A stretch of DNA of 64,000 nt from Oscillatoria nigro-viridis PCC 7112 (GTDB lineage Bacteria; Cyanobacteriota; Cyanobacteriia; Cyanobacteriales; Microcoleaceae), in assembly GCF_000317475.1 (NCBI RefSeq), contig NC_019729.1, forward strand, positions 3,548,501 through 3,612,500. Direction: 5' to 3'. Shown here piece by piece: positions 28,601 to 36,947 of the stretch (position 1 is its first letter; the number at the start of each line of letters is the position of its first letter). The translations under genes were made by a program, and so were the position numbers. The notes below the pieces were generated by a model, which was not told the DNA's origin, did not search any database, and saw only the letters and a list, made by a program, of their open reading frames with translations.

Positions 28601-30980
28601 CCTTTCCCTGAGTCAGGGCGATGTGTCTTTCTGCTTCCGGCTTTCTAGCAGCAGAGTCTTCTGGGGTGAAGATGATTCGTCCGTCCTGCCCGACGATTTC
28701 AGCTTCGGTATAGCCCAGCAATCTCTGGGCCCCCGCGTTCCAACTGGTAACTTGTCCGTCGGTGTCGGTGGTGAAGATGGCGTAGTCTTTGGCGCTGTCG
28801 AGAATCAACTGCAGGTGGGTTTCACGATCGCGCAATGCTGCTTCTGCTTGTTTGCGCTGGGTAATGTTGCTGGTGAAGCCGACTATTTTGGTCACTTCAC
28901 CTTGCTGGTTGCGGATCGAACAGCCGCGCTCCCAAACATCGATCCAGCGCCCGTCTTCGTGCCGGACTCGGTACTCGACTTCGTAGCGCTCGGCACTTAA
29001 GATTGATTGCTCCTCGGGCTGGAGGCGTGCCAAATCGACGGGATGGATGCGTTCTCTCCACCACTCTGATGTTGGCGGTGCATCCTCTGGGCAAACACCG
29101 ACGATCGAGTACAGTCCCTCGGAACGGTAAACTGAGTTTGCTGCCAAATCCCACTCAAACACCATGCCGTCGATCGCCCTTGTAGCTAATTGGAAACGGT
29201 TGTAGCTTTCTTGCAAGGCGAGTTCGGCCATTTTGCGAGTGGTAATTTCCTGCACCACGATATGAATCCCGACAATCTCTGAGCCCCTGTCTCTGAGCGG
29301 CCACCAATTCTGGAGCCAAGTGCGAACAACAGTGGGTTGAGCCCTGGTTGCACCGGTGAGTTCAAAATTCCGGATCGGTTCTCCGGTGTCTAGAAGGTGG
29401 CGCAACAAAGGTTCGGCTGTGTCTGCCCAGTCGGGGACAATTTCGCGCAGGGTGCGGCCGATGTGCATTTCTACGGCCAAGCCGTTCATTTGGGCAAACC
29501 GCTGGTTGAGCCGCACGAACCGCAAATCTGTGTCTAAAACGGCCAAACCCACGGGAGTTGTTTGGTAGAGAGACTCTATCTCTGCAAGTTGACGGCGCAC
29601 GGTTTGCTCGCTCTCTTGCAGGGCGAGTTCTGCCTTTTTGCGATCGGTAGCATCAAATAATACTCCAGTAAACCGCACTGCTTCGCCTGCGGTGTCGTAG
29701 AGATAGCGCCCGAACGCTCTCAACCAGCGAATTTCTCCGCTGTCTGCCCGCACGATCCGGTATTCGGGGGAGTAGAGCGTTCGGGTTTGCCGAGCTGTTT
29801 CTATTGCCTGCAGGACTTGCTTTAAGTCGTCTGGATGCACGCAGTTTTGCCACGCAGCGACGGTTGTTTCGCCGCCCGGTACCGGTTCGCAGCCCAAAAT
29901 GCTGAAATGGGTCGCCGACCAAATTACTCGATTTGTTCGCACGTCTAAATCCCAGGTTGCCATGCCTGAGCCTTCGATGGCGATGCTCAAACGTTCTTCG
30001 CTTTGTTTTAAGGCAATTTCAGTTTGTTTGCGATCGCTGATATCTGTCACGGAACCCACAACCTGCAGGGGATTGCCTGATTCGTCCCAAATTGCTCGCC
30101 CTCTGGCTAAAACCCATTTGTAGCGCCCGTCGCGACAGCGGATGCGGTACTCGCAGGAGTAATGTGAGGTTTCTCGATGCAAGTGCTGCTGCCAATTGCT
30201 TTGCATTATCTCCAAATCATCGGGATGAATGTAGCTCAAAAATTGGCCCAAGTCCTTGACTTCTTCGGGCTCGCGTTCCAAAATCTCTAAACAGCGATCG
30301 CTCAGGATCTGGCAATTGGTTTGCAGGTTTAGATCCCAAATTCCGTCGTTGTTGCCGGCACAGGCTAGCTGCCAGCGTTCTTCACTTTGTCGCAAAGCTT
30401 CTTTGGTTCGATTGGCGCGATCGATTTGTACCGCGGCAACGGCAAAGTCTGCTAGGGATATCGCCATCTGCAAGTCTTCGGCATCGAATTGGCGATCGTC
30501 CTGGTGAGATACAATCCATATTGCCCCCAGCGGTTGATTTTCTGCTTGCATTGGCACGACTAATGCTTCGGCGATCGGCAATTCTAGCTGCTGCAAGTCG
30601 GTAAAGTATTTTTCGGGAGCGAAGTAAAGCTGGGGAGTTTGGCGATCGATCGGGGTTCCTGACAAACGCAATTTGCGCGGTGTGTTTTTATCTTCTGCGG
30701 CTTCCCACGCGCCCGCCACAGCCACCCACTGAAAGATTTGTTCGGAACTGGTATTTTCTGTGAGCAAGCAGACTCCGACACTTCCTGCGCCGCACAAATC
30801 TTTAGCGATCCCAACCAGTGTTTTGAGCAGCCTGTGGGGTGAGGTTGCCAATTGTCTAGCCAGCTTTTGCAGCGCTCGGTTTTCTGCTTTTCGATCGTGC
30901 GATCGAGGGATGCGGCGCGACAGTTCCTCGGCGATCGGAATATCGGTTAAATTAGTTTGTGGGGTTTGCCAAGCTTCCAT
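25629..30980 (-). CDS. Hybrid sensor histidine kinase with two GAF and about eight PAS domains and a C-terminal receiver
   Basis: The protein has about 1,783 residues. Order: GAF (about 45-195), seven PAS/PAC units (about 200-1090, each opening with an ALxxSExR-like helix), GAF (about 1100-1255) and an eighth PAS (about 1260-1385). HisKA follows with the phospho-accepting His in SHELRTPLNP (about 1417), then HATPase_c with N-box NLLSNAVKF, G1 DTGKGI and G2 GLGLGLAIV, and a receiver with acceptor Asp in LLLSDIGMP (about 1705). No membrane segment was seen, so it is probably soluble; which PAS units bind haem, flavin or other ligands is not visible. The start is ATG 30980; the ORF's TTG adds only one codon. 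Confidence 0.95.
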   Translation of the reverse strand: MEAWQTPQTNLTDIPIAEELSRRIPRSHDRKAENRALQKLARQLATSPHRLLKTLVGIAKDLCGAGSVGVCLLTENTSSEQIFQWVAVAGAWEAAEDKNTPRKLRLSGTPIDRQTPQLYFAPEKYFTDLQQLELPIAEALVVPMQAENQPLGAIWIVSHQDDRQFDAEDLQMAISLADFAVAAVQIDRANRTKEALRQSEERWQLACAGNNDGIWDLNLQTNCQILSDRCLEILEREPEEVKDLGQFLSYIHPDDLEIMQSNWQQHLHRETSHYSCEYRIRCRDGRYKWVLARGRAIWDESGNPLQVVGSVTDISDRKQTEIALKQSEERLSIAIEGSGMATWDLDVRTNRVIWSATHFSILGCEPVPGGETTVAAWQNCVHPDDLKQVLQAIETARQTRTLYSPEYRIVRADSGEIRWLRAFGRYLYDTAGEAVRFTGVLFDATDRKKAELALQESEQTVRRQLAEIESLYQTTPVGLAVLDTDLRFVRLNQRFAQMNGLAVEMHIGRTLREIVPDWADTAEPLLRHLLDTGEPIRNFELTGATRAQPTVVRTWLQNWWPLRDRGSEIVGIHIVVQEITTRKMAELALQESYNRFQLATRAIDGMVFEWDLAANSVYRSEGLYSIVGVCPEDAPPTSEWWRERIHPVDLARLQPEEQSILSAERYEVEYRVRHEDGRWIDVWERGCSIRNQQGEVTKIVGFTSNITQRKQAEAALRDRETHLQLILDSAKDYAIFTTDTDGQVTSWNAGAQRLLGYTEAEIVGQDGRIIFTPEDSAARKPEAERHIALTQGKAENERWHVRKDGSRFWGSGLVMPLRDAAGEVQGLLKIMQDKTERRQIEEALRRSENLYRTLADGVPQLMWINTADGRLEFCNQHWKTYTGMRAELPLAAPVLHLFHPDDLPAVVGTRTKAIEAGEAYEFECRVRRFDGTYRWHLARLVPVKDRKGKVVQWAGIGIDIDDRKRAEESLAESDRRFRFLAESLPHLIWNVSSAGEIRFTNQQKWSEYLGMSYEEAAQNNWESLVPPSDLAESLARWQESLITGEVYQVELRLRRAADQMERWHLSRALPIRDAGGQVVEWIGTNTDIHDRKQAQLNEQFLSDLEVRLRQRFNPAEMMWEAMNSLGEYLKVDRCIWHEIDLEADRAIVRQDWHQSDLASAAGTYQLSDFKTPELKALSMAGQTLVISDIANDPNTAHLFDNYGAVCIRALVDVPCLQEGRWVALLLVTSKVVRHWRPDEVWLMQEVVARLWAVILHARALHELHESEARFRALADNIAQLAWMTDATGWIFWYNQRWFDYTGTTLEEMQGWGWQQVHHPEHVDRVVEKFRHCIETGELWEDTFPLRGKDGSYRWFLSRAVAIRDDGGKVLRWCGTNTDITDRKVAEAERERLLAREKAAREEAEQANRVKDEFLAVLSHELRTPLNPIVGWTKLLRSNILTPQKQRYALETIERNAKLQTQLIEDLLDVSGILQGKLSLNIVPVDLAEVIGAAIETMRLAAQVKSIQISTQFAPNLGPVLGDAGRLQQVVWNLLSNAVKFTPPGGKIQVVLDRVDTQAQITVTDTGKGIEPDFLPYVFDYFRQADSTMTRQFGGLGLGLAIVRHLVELHGGTVKSDSPGEGKGATLSVRIPLMPVQPHRSPAGTAPPEQSFNLSGIRVLAVDDDADARDLVVFLLEDCGASVTAVANAAEALAVLTQSVPDLLLSDIGMPDTDGYMLMRQVRALAPDRGGRIPAIALTAYAGEIDYQQALAAGFQRHIAKPLDPDKLVKAIWEVLDRSGKNIF

Positions 30981-31170
30981 CAATTAAGTCGTCTCTAAGT
31001 CTTTCGCTCTGAGCTGGCGAGCGTATATCAGCGCCCTCTTAAAGCATCTGCTATAAATTATAGCATCTACCCATAGACAGCATCAGTTATCTACTAGCTC
31101 TCTGGGGAATTGCTTTTTAGTTTTCAGGCTAGTTGATTACCTTGCTTACGTTTACTATTGTCGCCACCTT

Positions 31171-31974
31171 ATGCACAATTTTATTCCTGAATCGCGTTTT
31201 TTTCCCTATCTAACTTGGAGAGAAATTCAGTCTATGCTGGATAAGGAAAATACTGTGATAATTCAGCCGCTAGGTGCGATCGAACAGCACGGCCCGCATT
31301 TGCCTTTAATTGTAGATGCGGCAATTAGCGCGGCAGTGACAGGCAAAGCCCTGGCAAAGTTAGAGGCAAATATTCCCGCGTATGCTTTGCCGCCTTTGTA
31401 CTATGGCAAATCGAACGAGCACTGCCATTTTCCCGGTACAATTATGCTCAGTGCTCAGACACTTTTAGCAGTAATCGGCGAAATTGCGGACAGTATTTAT
31501 CAGGCTGGATTTCGGAAATTAGTGTTAATGAATGGTCACGGCGGACAGCCGCAGGTGATGGAAATTGCGGCGCGGGATATTCATCAAAAATATCAGGACT
31601 TTTCGGTTTTTCCGCTGTTTGTTTGGCGGGTTCCTAATGTGGCTGCTGAATTATTAACTGCGAAGGAGTTGGAGTTTGGAATTCACGCGGGCGATGCAGA
31701 AACGAGTTTGATGTTGGCAATTTTGCCCGAACAGGTGAAAATGGAACTGGCTGTTTGCGAGTATCCGCAGGGTTTACCAACAGACAGTTTGCTGAGTATG
31801 GAAGGAAATTTGCCTTTTGCTTGGCTGACGCGAGAGTTGACTGAAAGCGGTGTGTTGGGCGATGCGACGGCGGCGACGAAAGAAAAGGGAGCTCGTATTC
31901 TCGAATCTCTCTCTGACGGCTGGGCACAAGTTATCAAAGATGTTTACAAATTTCGACAGCCGCGTAGTAATTAA
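31171..31974 (+). CDS. Creatininase family metallohydrolase
   Basis: The 267-residue protein has the metal-binding signature of the creatinine amidohydrolase superfamily: E38 and H40 in GAIEQHGPHLP, D49, NGHGGQ and GIHAGDAETS. Members cleave C-N bonds in cyclic amides or formamidopyrimidines and need divalent metal. Which substrate this one uses is not visible; creatinine itself is unlikely in a cyanobacterium, and other activities in the family include FAPy deformylation and cofactor peptide cleavage. ATG 31171 is the clear start. It is followed 81 bases later by Ycf23/DUF561, so they may form an operon. Confidence 0.88.
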   Translation: MHNFIPESRFFPYLTWREIQSMLDKENTVIIQPLGAIEQHGPHLPLIVDAAISAAVTGKALAKLEANIPAYALPPLYYGKSNEHCHFPGTIMLSAQTLLAVIGEIADSIYQAGFRKLVLMNGHGGQPQVMEIAARDIHQKYQDFSVFPLFVWRVPNVAAELLTAKELEFGIHAGDAETSLMLAILPEQVKMELAVCEYPQGLPTDSLLSMEGNLPFAWLTRELTESGVLGDATAATKEKGARILESLSDGWAQVIKDVYKFRQPRSN

Positions 31975-32055
31975 AAATTAAGAATTAAAAATTAAAAATT
32001 CTTCTACTTTGTGTCAAAATTAGTCTAAGAAATTTTTTGAGTTGGAAAACTAACG

Positions 32056-32811
32056 ATGAGTGTAAATTCTAAATTGCTGCGCGCTTTTGAGCAAGGTCGC
32101 GCCCTGAAAATTATCAGCGGTTTAAATAATTTTGATGCCGCTAACGTTGCGGCTGTCGTCAAAGCAGCGGATCTCGGCGGTGCTTCCTTTGTTGATATTG
32201 CTGCCGATCGAGATTTGGTATTGATGGCAAAAAAGTTGACAAATTTGCCAATTTGTGTATCTGCTGTGGAACCGGAAAAGTTTGTGCCTGCGGTAGAAGC
32301 TGGCGCTGATTTGATTGAAATTGGCAACTTTGATGCTTTCTACGCAGTAGGCCGCCGCTTTGAAGCTGAGGAAGTTTTGCAGTTGACTCGCGAAACTCGA
32401 TCGCTATTTGGGAACATCACTCTTTCTGTAACAGTTCCCCACATTTTGGCACTCGACAAACAAGTGCAGTTAGCAATTGAATTAGTCAAAGCTGGGGCTA
32501 ACATCATTCAAACAGAAGGTGGCACCAGCGCCCAACCAATTCACGCCGGCACATTGGGATTAATTGAAAAAGCAGCGCCTACTTTGGCTGCAGCCTTTGA
32601 AATTTCCCGCGCCGTATCCGTCCCCGTACTCTGCGCTTCCGGTATCTCCAGCGTCACCGCACCCCTCGCTATTGGAGCCGGTGCTGCGGGTGTTGGTGTC
32701 GGTTCTGCTGTCAGCCAACTTAATAGCGAAGTGGCGATGATTGCGGCTGTTCGCAGTTTGGTTGAAGCTTTGGCTTTGGTTTCGCGATCGCACTTGTCGG
32801 CTTCCATTTAA
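32056..32811 (+). CDS. ycf23: Ycf23/DUF561 family TIM-barrel protein
   Basis: The 251-residue protein has the pattern of the DUF561 (Ycf23) family: RALKIISGLNNFDAANVA, SFVDIAADRDLVLMAK, ADLIEIGNFDAFYA and the phosphate-binding-like ending (LCASGISSVTAPLAIGAGAA). The last part resembles TIM-barrel phosphate loops. Ycf23 is retained in red-algal plastids and general in cyanobacteria, but its reaction is unknown. It lies directly downstream of the creatininase gene. The symbol is by family only. Confidence 0.85.
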   Translation: MSVNSKLLRAFEQGRALKIISGLNNFDAANVAAVVKAADLGGASFVDIAADRDLVLMAKKLTNLPICVSAVEPEKFVPAVEAGADLIEIGNFDAFYAVGRRFEAEEVLQLTRETRSLFGNITLSVTVPHILALDKQVQLAIELVKAGANIIQTEGGTSAQPIHAGTLGLIEKAAPTLAAAFEISRAVSVPVLCASGISSVTAPLAIGAGAAGVGVGSAVSQLNSEVAMIAAVRSLVEALALVSRSHLSASI

Positions 32812-32888
32812 TTAAGAAGGAAGAAGGAAGAAGGAAGAAGCAAGAAGCAAGAAGGAAGATTTTTCCCATCCCTCACTCTTCCCCTTCG

Positions 32889-33020
32889 GGAGCATCTCAT
32901 ATTTGTAAAAACACTGATTCTGGCTCCTGACTTCTGACTTCTGACTCTTTTCTCCTAGCTTCTGACTCCTGACTCCTAACTCCTATTTCTAGCGGAGGGC
33001 TGCTTTCATTGAGATGCTCC
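32889..33020. repeat. MITE-like element, copy 2 (within an STRR-rich gap)
   Basis: The same perfect 11-bp terminal inverted repeats and conserved subterminal sequence as copy 1 at 25177 are present, here 132 bp long. The internal ctcctgac/ttctgac tract has a different number of units. The surrounding 32815-33075 region is a heptamer-type repeat (gaaggaa / ctcttcc) with no gene. Confidence 0.85.
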
Positions 33021-33081
33021 CTCCCCTTCTCCCACTCTTCCCCTCTTTCCCTCCCCCACTTTTCTACTTTTCCACTCTTCC

Positions 33082-33759
33082 TTAATAATTGAGAAACCAG
33101 ACGGCATAATCATCTAATAACTGATTGTTGCGGGAGATTACATCAACTGATTCTAACTCTGATAAAGGCAAGATAAACTTTTGGCGATCGCCGACGCGCT
33201 GCACTTCCACAAATATTCCTTCTTCCTGAACCACCAAATCCTCCAACCGATTAATTGTGAATCTATCAGTATAAGAAGGTTTAGTTTTTTTGAGCCTCGC
33301 ATATTCTTTTTTGCTGCCCGAACCCATTGTATATTCTTCTTCCCATTCAAACTCTTCTATGCCGGTAACGTGGCAGGGGAGTTGAATATTTTGCTTGATG
33401 TAGTCTAGATATTTGACTGAATTTTGTAGGGTGAAATCAATATTTTTTGAACCCAAAATCTTGCTAATTTTAGTTTCAAATTGCTTGGTATTAAATGGGA
33501 TATTTTCCTCGAGATGCGCTAAAATTTCAGGGTCGAACCCCGCTCTCAATTCGGTTACTTCCGCTAGCAGGCGCTGGAAGTCGTTTAGCGGTTTCGGTCT
33601 TCTGCCTGCTACAATGGTTTCATCAAGCTGAACAGGAGGAAGTTCGGATTGTGAAGAAAGGGATTGGCTTCGATCGGGACGATCGTCCACTTTAGACTTG
33701 TTAACTTTAGACTTGTTAACTTTAGACTGGTTAACTTGAGGCTTGTTAAATTTAGGCAT
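33082..33759 (-). CDS. Hypothetical protein with a short tandem-repeat N terminus
   Basis: A 225-residue protein from ATG 33759 (the frame extends upstream to 33858 without motifs). Near the N terminus NKSKV is repeated (SKVNKSKVNKSKV), encoded by near-identical 15-bp units at about 33690-33735. The C-terminal half (LPCHVTGIEEFEWEEEYTM, ARLKKTKPSYTDRFTI, LLDDYAVWFLNY) looks like a conserved domain, rich in acidic residues, that I know from cyanobacteria only as uncharacterised. No catalytic motif is visible. It is transcribed divergently from the membrane protein at 33840. Confidence 0.7.
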   Translation of the reverse strand: MPKFNKPQVNQSKVNKSKVNKSKVDDRPDRSQSLSSQSELPPVQLDETIVAGRRPKPLNDFQRLLAEVTELRAGFDPEILAHLEENIPFNTKQFETKISKILGSKNIDFTLQNSVKYLDYIKQNIQLPCHVTGIEEFEWEEEYTMGSGSKKEYARLKKTKPSYTDRFTINRLEDLVVQEEGIFVEVQRVGDRQKFILPLSELESVDVISRNNQLLDDYAVWFLNY

Positions 33760-33839
33760 CGCTCGGTCTCGCTGGCTCGGTTTATCAATAAAGTATATCT
33801 TGGCAGAAGTACATTCGTGTCTGATAGGAGGAAGCTGTA

Positions 33840-34487
33840 ATGCAACTACTGAAATCACCTGATGAATCGCCAGTCTATCAAGGACAATTCGGCGAATTTA
33901 CGATTACTCAAAACGATCGCACGGGAGTGTTGATTTACCGCGCTGGATTGGGGGTGGCAGCGCTGTGTTTTGCGATCGGCACTACTCTGGTGCTGCAACA
34001 GGGCGACAACCCGATTGCAATCCAAGCTGTAACGCCTGTTTTTGCTTGTTTCTGGATAGCTTTAGGCATCAGCTTGGCAACTATTCACATTTACATGATT
34101 GCGCTGCACCGAACACTACAGGCATTTTGGGCGATCGGCGGCGCGGCAGCATTGTTTGTCGCCCTACAAAGCAGCCAACCTCTAGCTTTAGCAGTGTACG
34201 AACATCCCGCGACGCTGTGGGGAATTGGATTTACTTTTGCCGCATTAAATGGCATTTATTTTAAGGAAGCATTCTGCTTTAATCGCCTCGAAACAAAGTT
34301 TTTGACTCCGGGAGTTCCTCTATTAATTTTAGGACATATTTTTGGCTTTTTGTCAGCCGAAAATGAACAATTTTTGCTAGCAGTTTGGGCGGCTTTGTTT
34401 ATCATCTTTGCTGTACGCAAGTTTTTTCAACCGATGCCGCAGGATATCGGAGATAAAAGCGTTTTTGAGTATCTGAAACACCAATAA
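33840..34487 (+). CDS. DUF2301-type integral membrane protein
   Basis: The 215-residue protein has six or seven hydrophobic segments from about residue 35 (AGLGVAALCFAIGTTLVL) to 190 (FLLAVWAALFIIFAVRKFF). It starts with a short soluble part, YQGQFGEFTITQNDRTGVLI, and ends in a soluble tail. Length and this N-terminal pattern fit DUF2301-type cyanobacterial and plant membrane proteins of unknown role; the family name is a judgement from memory. A good ribosome-binding site (aggagg) lies seven bases before the ATG. Confidence 0.72.
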   Translation: MQLLKSPDESPVYQGQFGEFTITQNDRTGVLIYRAGLGVAALCFAIGTTLVLQQGDNPIAIQAVTPVFACFWIALGISLATIHIYMIALHRTLQAFWAIGGAAALFVALQSSQPLALAVYEHPATLWGIGFTFAALNGIYFKEAFCFNRLETKFLTPGVPLLILGHIFGFLSAENEQFLLAVWAALFIIFAVRKFFQPMPQDIGDKSVFEYLKHQ

Positions 34488-34617
34488 TTTGGGAATGGGG
34501 CATGGGGAATGGGCCCGCGCAGGGCATTGGGAAATTCTATCACTTTCCCACTATTTCCCTCTTCCCCAGTCTCGCCGAATCTGCCTCCATACCCAAAAAC
34601 ATCTAGATCGAGTTAAA

Positions 34618-35271
34618 ATGAGAATTCGCCTAATCTGCCGCCGAGAAATGTGGGCAGTTACCAGGGAAGGGTGGGTAATTGCTCTGATGGGATTAATAAT
34701 TGCAATGCTCTTAATTCTCACAAATATCCATCCGTTTTTGGCGGTAAATGCGCCGATTAAAGCAGATATATTGGTTGTCGAAGGCTGGTTGCCGGATTAT
34801 GCGATCGAAAGTGCGATCGCCGAATTCAAAAAAGGGGAATACCGCCAATTAATTACCACAGGAGTTCCTTTAAGTAAAGGCTTCTATCTCGCTGAATATA
34901 AAAATTATGCCGCACTAACTGCCGCGACTTGTATTGCGCTAGGATTTGATAAAAATCAAGTAGTAGCAGTACCAGCAGCGAGTGTTGTGAAACACCGCAC
35001 TGCTGCTTCTGCGATCGCACTTCGCGATTGGCTGGCTGCTTCTGCGCTAAAAGTTGACTCAATTAATCTTTATTCTTTTGGCACTCACGCCCGCAGAAGT
35101 TGGATTATTTTCAAAGAAGTGCTAAATCCTGAGATTAAAGTCGGGATTATAGCAGCGGAACCGCAAGATTACAACTCACAAGAATGGTGGAAATCGAGCG
35201 AAGGTTTTCGGACTGTGATCGGAGAAATTATTGCTTATATTTACGCCCGTTTCGTTGATTGGAAAGCTTAG
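34618..35271 (+). CDS. YdcF/DUF218-like membrane protein
   Basis: The 217-residue protein has an N-terminal transmembrane anchor (WVIALMGLIIAMLLIL). The globular part opens ADILVVEGWLPDYAIESAI and continues ITTGVPLSKG, TAASAIALRDWL and LYSFGTHARRSW, which fits the ElyC/SanA/YdcF (DUF218) superfamily. Members are linked to envelope or polysaccharide biology without a defined reaction. ATG 34618 is preferred; upstream codons of the frame are low-complexity. Confidence 0.7.
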   Translation: MRIRLICRREMWAVTREGWVIALMGLIIAMLLILTNIHPFLAVNAPIKADILVVEGWLPDYAIESAIAEFKKGEYRQLITTGVPLSKGFYLAEYKNYAALTAATCIALGFDKNQVVAVPAASVVKHRTAASAIALRDWLAASALKVDSINLYSFGTHARRSWIIFKEVLNPEIKVGIIAAEPQDYNSQEWWKSSEGFRTVIGEIIAYIYARFVDWKA

Positions 35272-35364
35272 CCAGTAATTGTCAACCTCTCTCTTAATTC
35301 CCTTCGCGTTCTTAGCGCATTCGCGGTTAGTAAAAAAATATTTATATAACAGTTTTAAATCTGT

Positions 35365-35482
35365 GGAAATACAGGACATGGCAGTGCCATTTCTTTACCC
35401 TGGCATCTGTAAAAATACAGGACAGCGCAGTGCCATTTCCCTACCCAAGGAATACAGGACACGGCAGTGCCGTTTCCCTACT
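35365..35482. repeat. Three copies of an aatacaggaca-cagtgcc repeat
   Basis: Units starting aatacaggaca, followed by cagtgcc(a/g)tttc and an a/t-rich ttaccc, begin at about 35368, 35414 and 35451. The third copy holds a perfect acggcagtgccgt palindrome. They fill the gap between the YdcF-like gene and dprA; the last lies about 50 bases before the dprA start. Confidence 0.8.
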
Positions 35483-35534
35483 ATATTCAATGAAAAATGA
35501 TAAAATTCTCCTCAGATAAGTTGAGGGCAACTCG

Positions 35535-36686
35535 TTGCTAGAAGAACGCGCTTACTGGTTAGCATGGTCGCAAATTAACGGTATCGGGCCGATTTTGTTG
35601 CAAAGATTGCACCAAAATTTCAATAGTTTGGCAGAAGCTTGGACGGCAAAACCAGTAGATTTAATGCGAATCGAAGGGTTTGGTAAGCACATAATTGAAA
35701 CTATTGTGCAAGAAAGAACCAAACTTAATCCTGAAGAAGTTCTCGAAAAACATCTTATAAAAAATCCCTGTTTTTGGACGCCCGCAGATCCAGATTATCC
35801 CCGCTTATTATTGGAAATTCCCAATCCGCCACCAGTGTTGTATTATCGCGGTAATGTCGATCGCAAAGAGAATCAAGGAATTACGCCGACAGTGGCAATG
35901 GTTGGTACTCGCAGCCCTTCGGAATACGGTAGAAGGTGGACTCGCAAAATTAGTACGGCTTTAGCTAGAAGCGGTTTTACTGTGGTTTCGGGATTGGCGG
36001 CTGGTATTGATACAGAGGCTCATACAGGCTGTTTGGAGGCGGGAGGAAGGACTTTCGCAGTAGTGGGGACGGGAGTAGATATTGTATATCCCAAACAAAA
36101 TGAGAGGTTGTGCGATCGCATATTGCAGCAGGGATTGGTAATTAGTGAATATCCGGCGGGGACTCAACCGAATAAAACTAATTTTCCCCGCCGAAATCGC
36201 ATAATTGCTGGCTTAAGCCGCGCTACAATTGTGATAGAAGCTCCGCATAAATCGGGTGCTTTAATTACTGCTTATCAAGCTAATGATTTTTGCCGGGATG
36301 TGTATGTGTTGACGGCAAGATTGGATGATGAGCGTTCGTTTGGGTGTTTGGAGTTGCTGAGTAAAGGTGCTCATCCGATTCTGCCGAGTAGCGATCGACT
36401 GTTAAGCGAAGACAGGTTGTTGGAAATGCTCGGAGCTATGCCAAAATTGGATAATGCCGAGCAGTTGTCGCTATTTCCTCCAAATCCGACGGTTGAGAAG
36501 CAAGGGCCGCCGTTGGAGCCGGAATTGGCTAAGGTGTTAAGTGCGATCGTATCTGGGCCGATTTCTTTTGATACAATTGTGGAAGCAGCGGGATTAGAAG
36601 CGGGAAGAGTTTCTAGTATACTTTTGCAGTTGGAATTGTTGGGATTAGTTTCGCAGTTACCGGGAATGCGATATCAGCGATGCTGA
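35535..36686 (+). CDS. dprA: DNA-processing protein DprA
   Basis: The 383-residue protein loads RecA onto incoming single-stranded DNA during natural transformation. The N-terminal helix-hairpin-helix region is about residues 8-60 (INGIGPILLQRLHQNF). The Rossmann-like DprA domain (about 80-300) contains GTRSPSEYGRRWT, SGLAAGIDTEAHTG and NFPRRNRIIAGLS. A small winged-helix domain ends the protein. The start is TTG, because no ATG precedes the conserved N terminus. It supports the competence potential of the strain, as do the pil genes at the right end. Confidence 0.93.
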   Translation: MLEERAYWLAWSQINGIGPILLQRLHQNFNSLAEAWTAKPVDLMRIEGFGKHIIETIVQERTKLNPEEVLEKHLIKNPCFWTPADPDYPRLLLEIPNPPPVLYYRGNVDRKENQGITPTVAMVGTRSPSEYGRRWTRKISTALARSGFTVVSGLAAGIDTEAHTGCLEAGGRTFAVVGTGVDIVYPKQNERLCDRILQQGLVISEYPAGTQPNKTNFPRRNRIIAGLSRATIVIEAPHKSGALITAYQANDFCRDVYVLTARLDDERSFGCLELLSKGAHPILPSSDRLLSEDRLLEMLGAMPKLDNAEQLSLFPPNPTVEKQGPPLEPELAKVLSAIVSGPISFDTIVEAAGLEAGRVSSILLQLELLGLVSQLPGMRYQRC

Positions 36687-36947
36687 TTTGTAAGTAATAC
36701 GGTTTACGCCAGTGGTGTCAACTTAAGTCTAAAACCCTCTTTATCTCTCGTTTACCGCCGAGGCCAGATCCCCCTAAATCCCCCTTAAGAAGGGGGACTT
36801 TGAGAAGATTCTTGTCCCCCCCTTTTTAAGGGGGGTTAGGGGGGATCGAGGCCTTGATAGTCAGCGGTTGAAACCCCATATATACAAACGAAGTCCGTCT
36901 CTAAGAGACTGAAGAATAATAAGGACTAAAGTCCTCATTACTAACGT
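36687..36947. repeat. Intergenic region with two palindromic repeats
   Basis: It contains an inverted cccccttaagaaggggg (about 36779-36795) and ccccccctttttaagggggg (36817-36836), and aggactaaagtcct (36921-36934), a form of the gaggact palindrome family also seen at 45720 and 52792. Convergent genes (dprA and the giant gene) end here, so these could act as bidirectional terminators. No gene. Confidence 0.5.

Noticed and set aside
34489-34617. Upstream extension of the YdcF-like gene
   Set aside because: The extra 43 codons are low-complexity repeat-like sequence; the membrane-anchor N terminus begins at ATG 34618.
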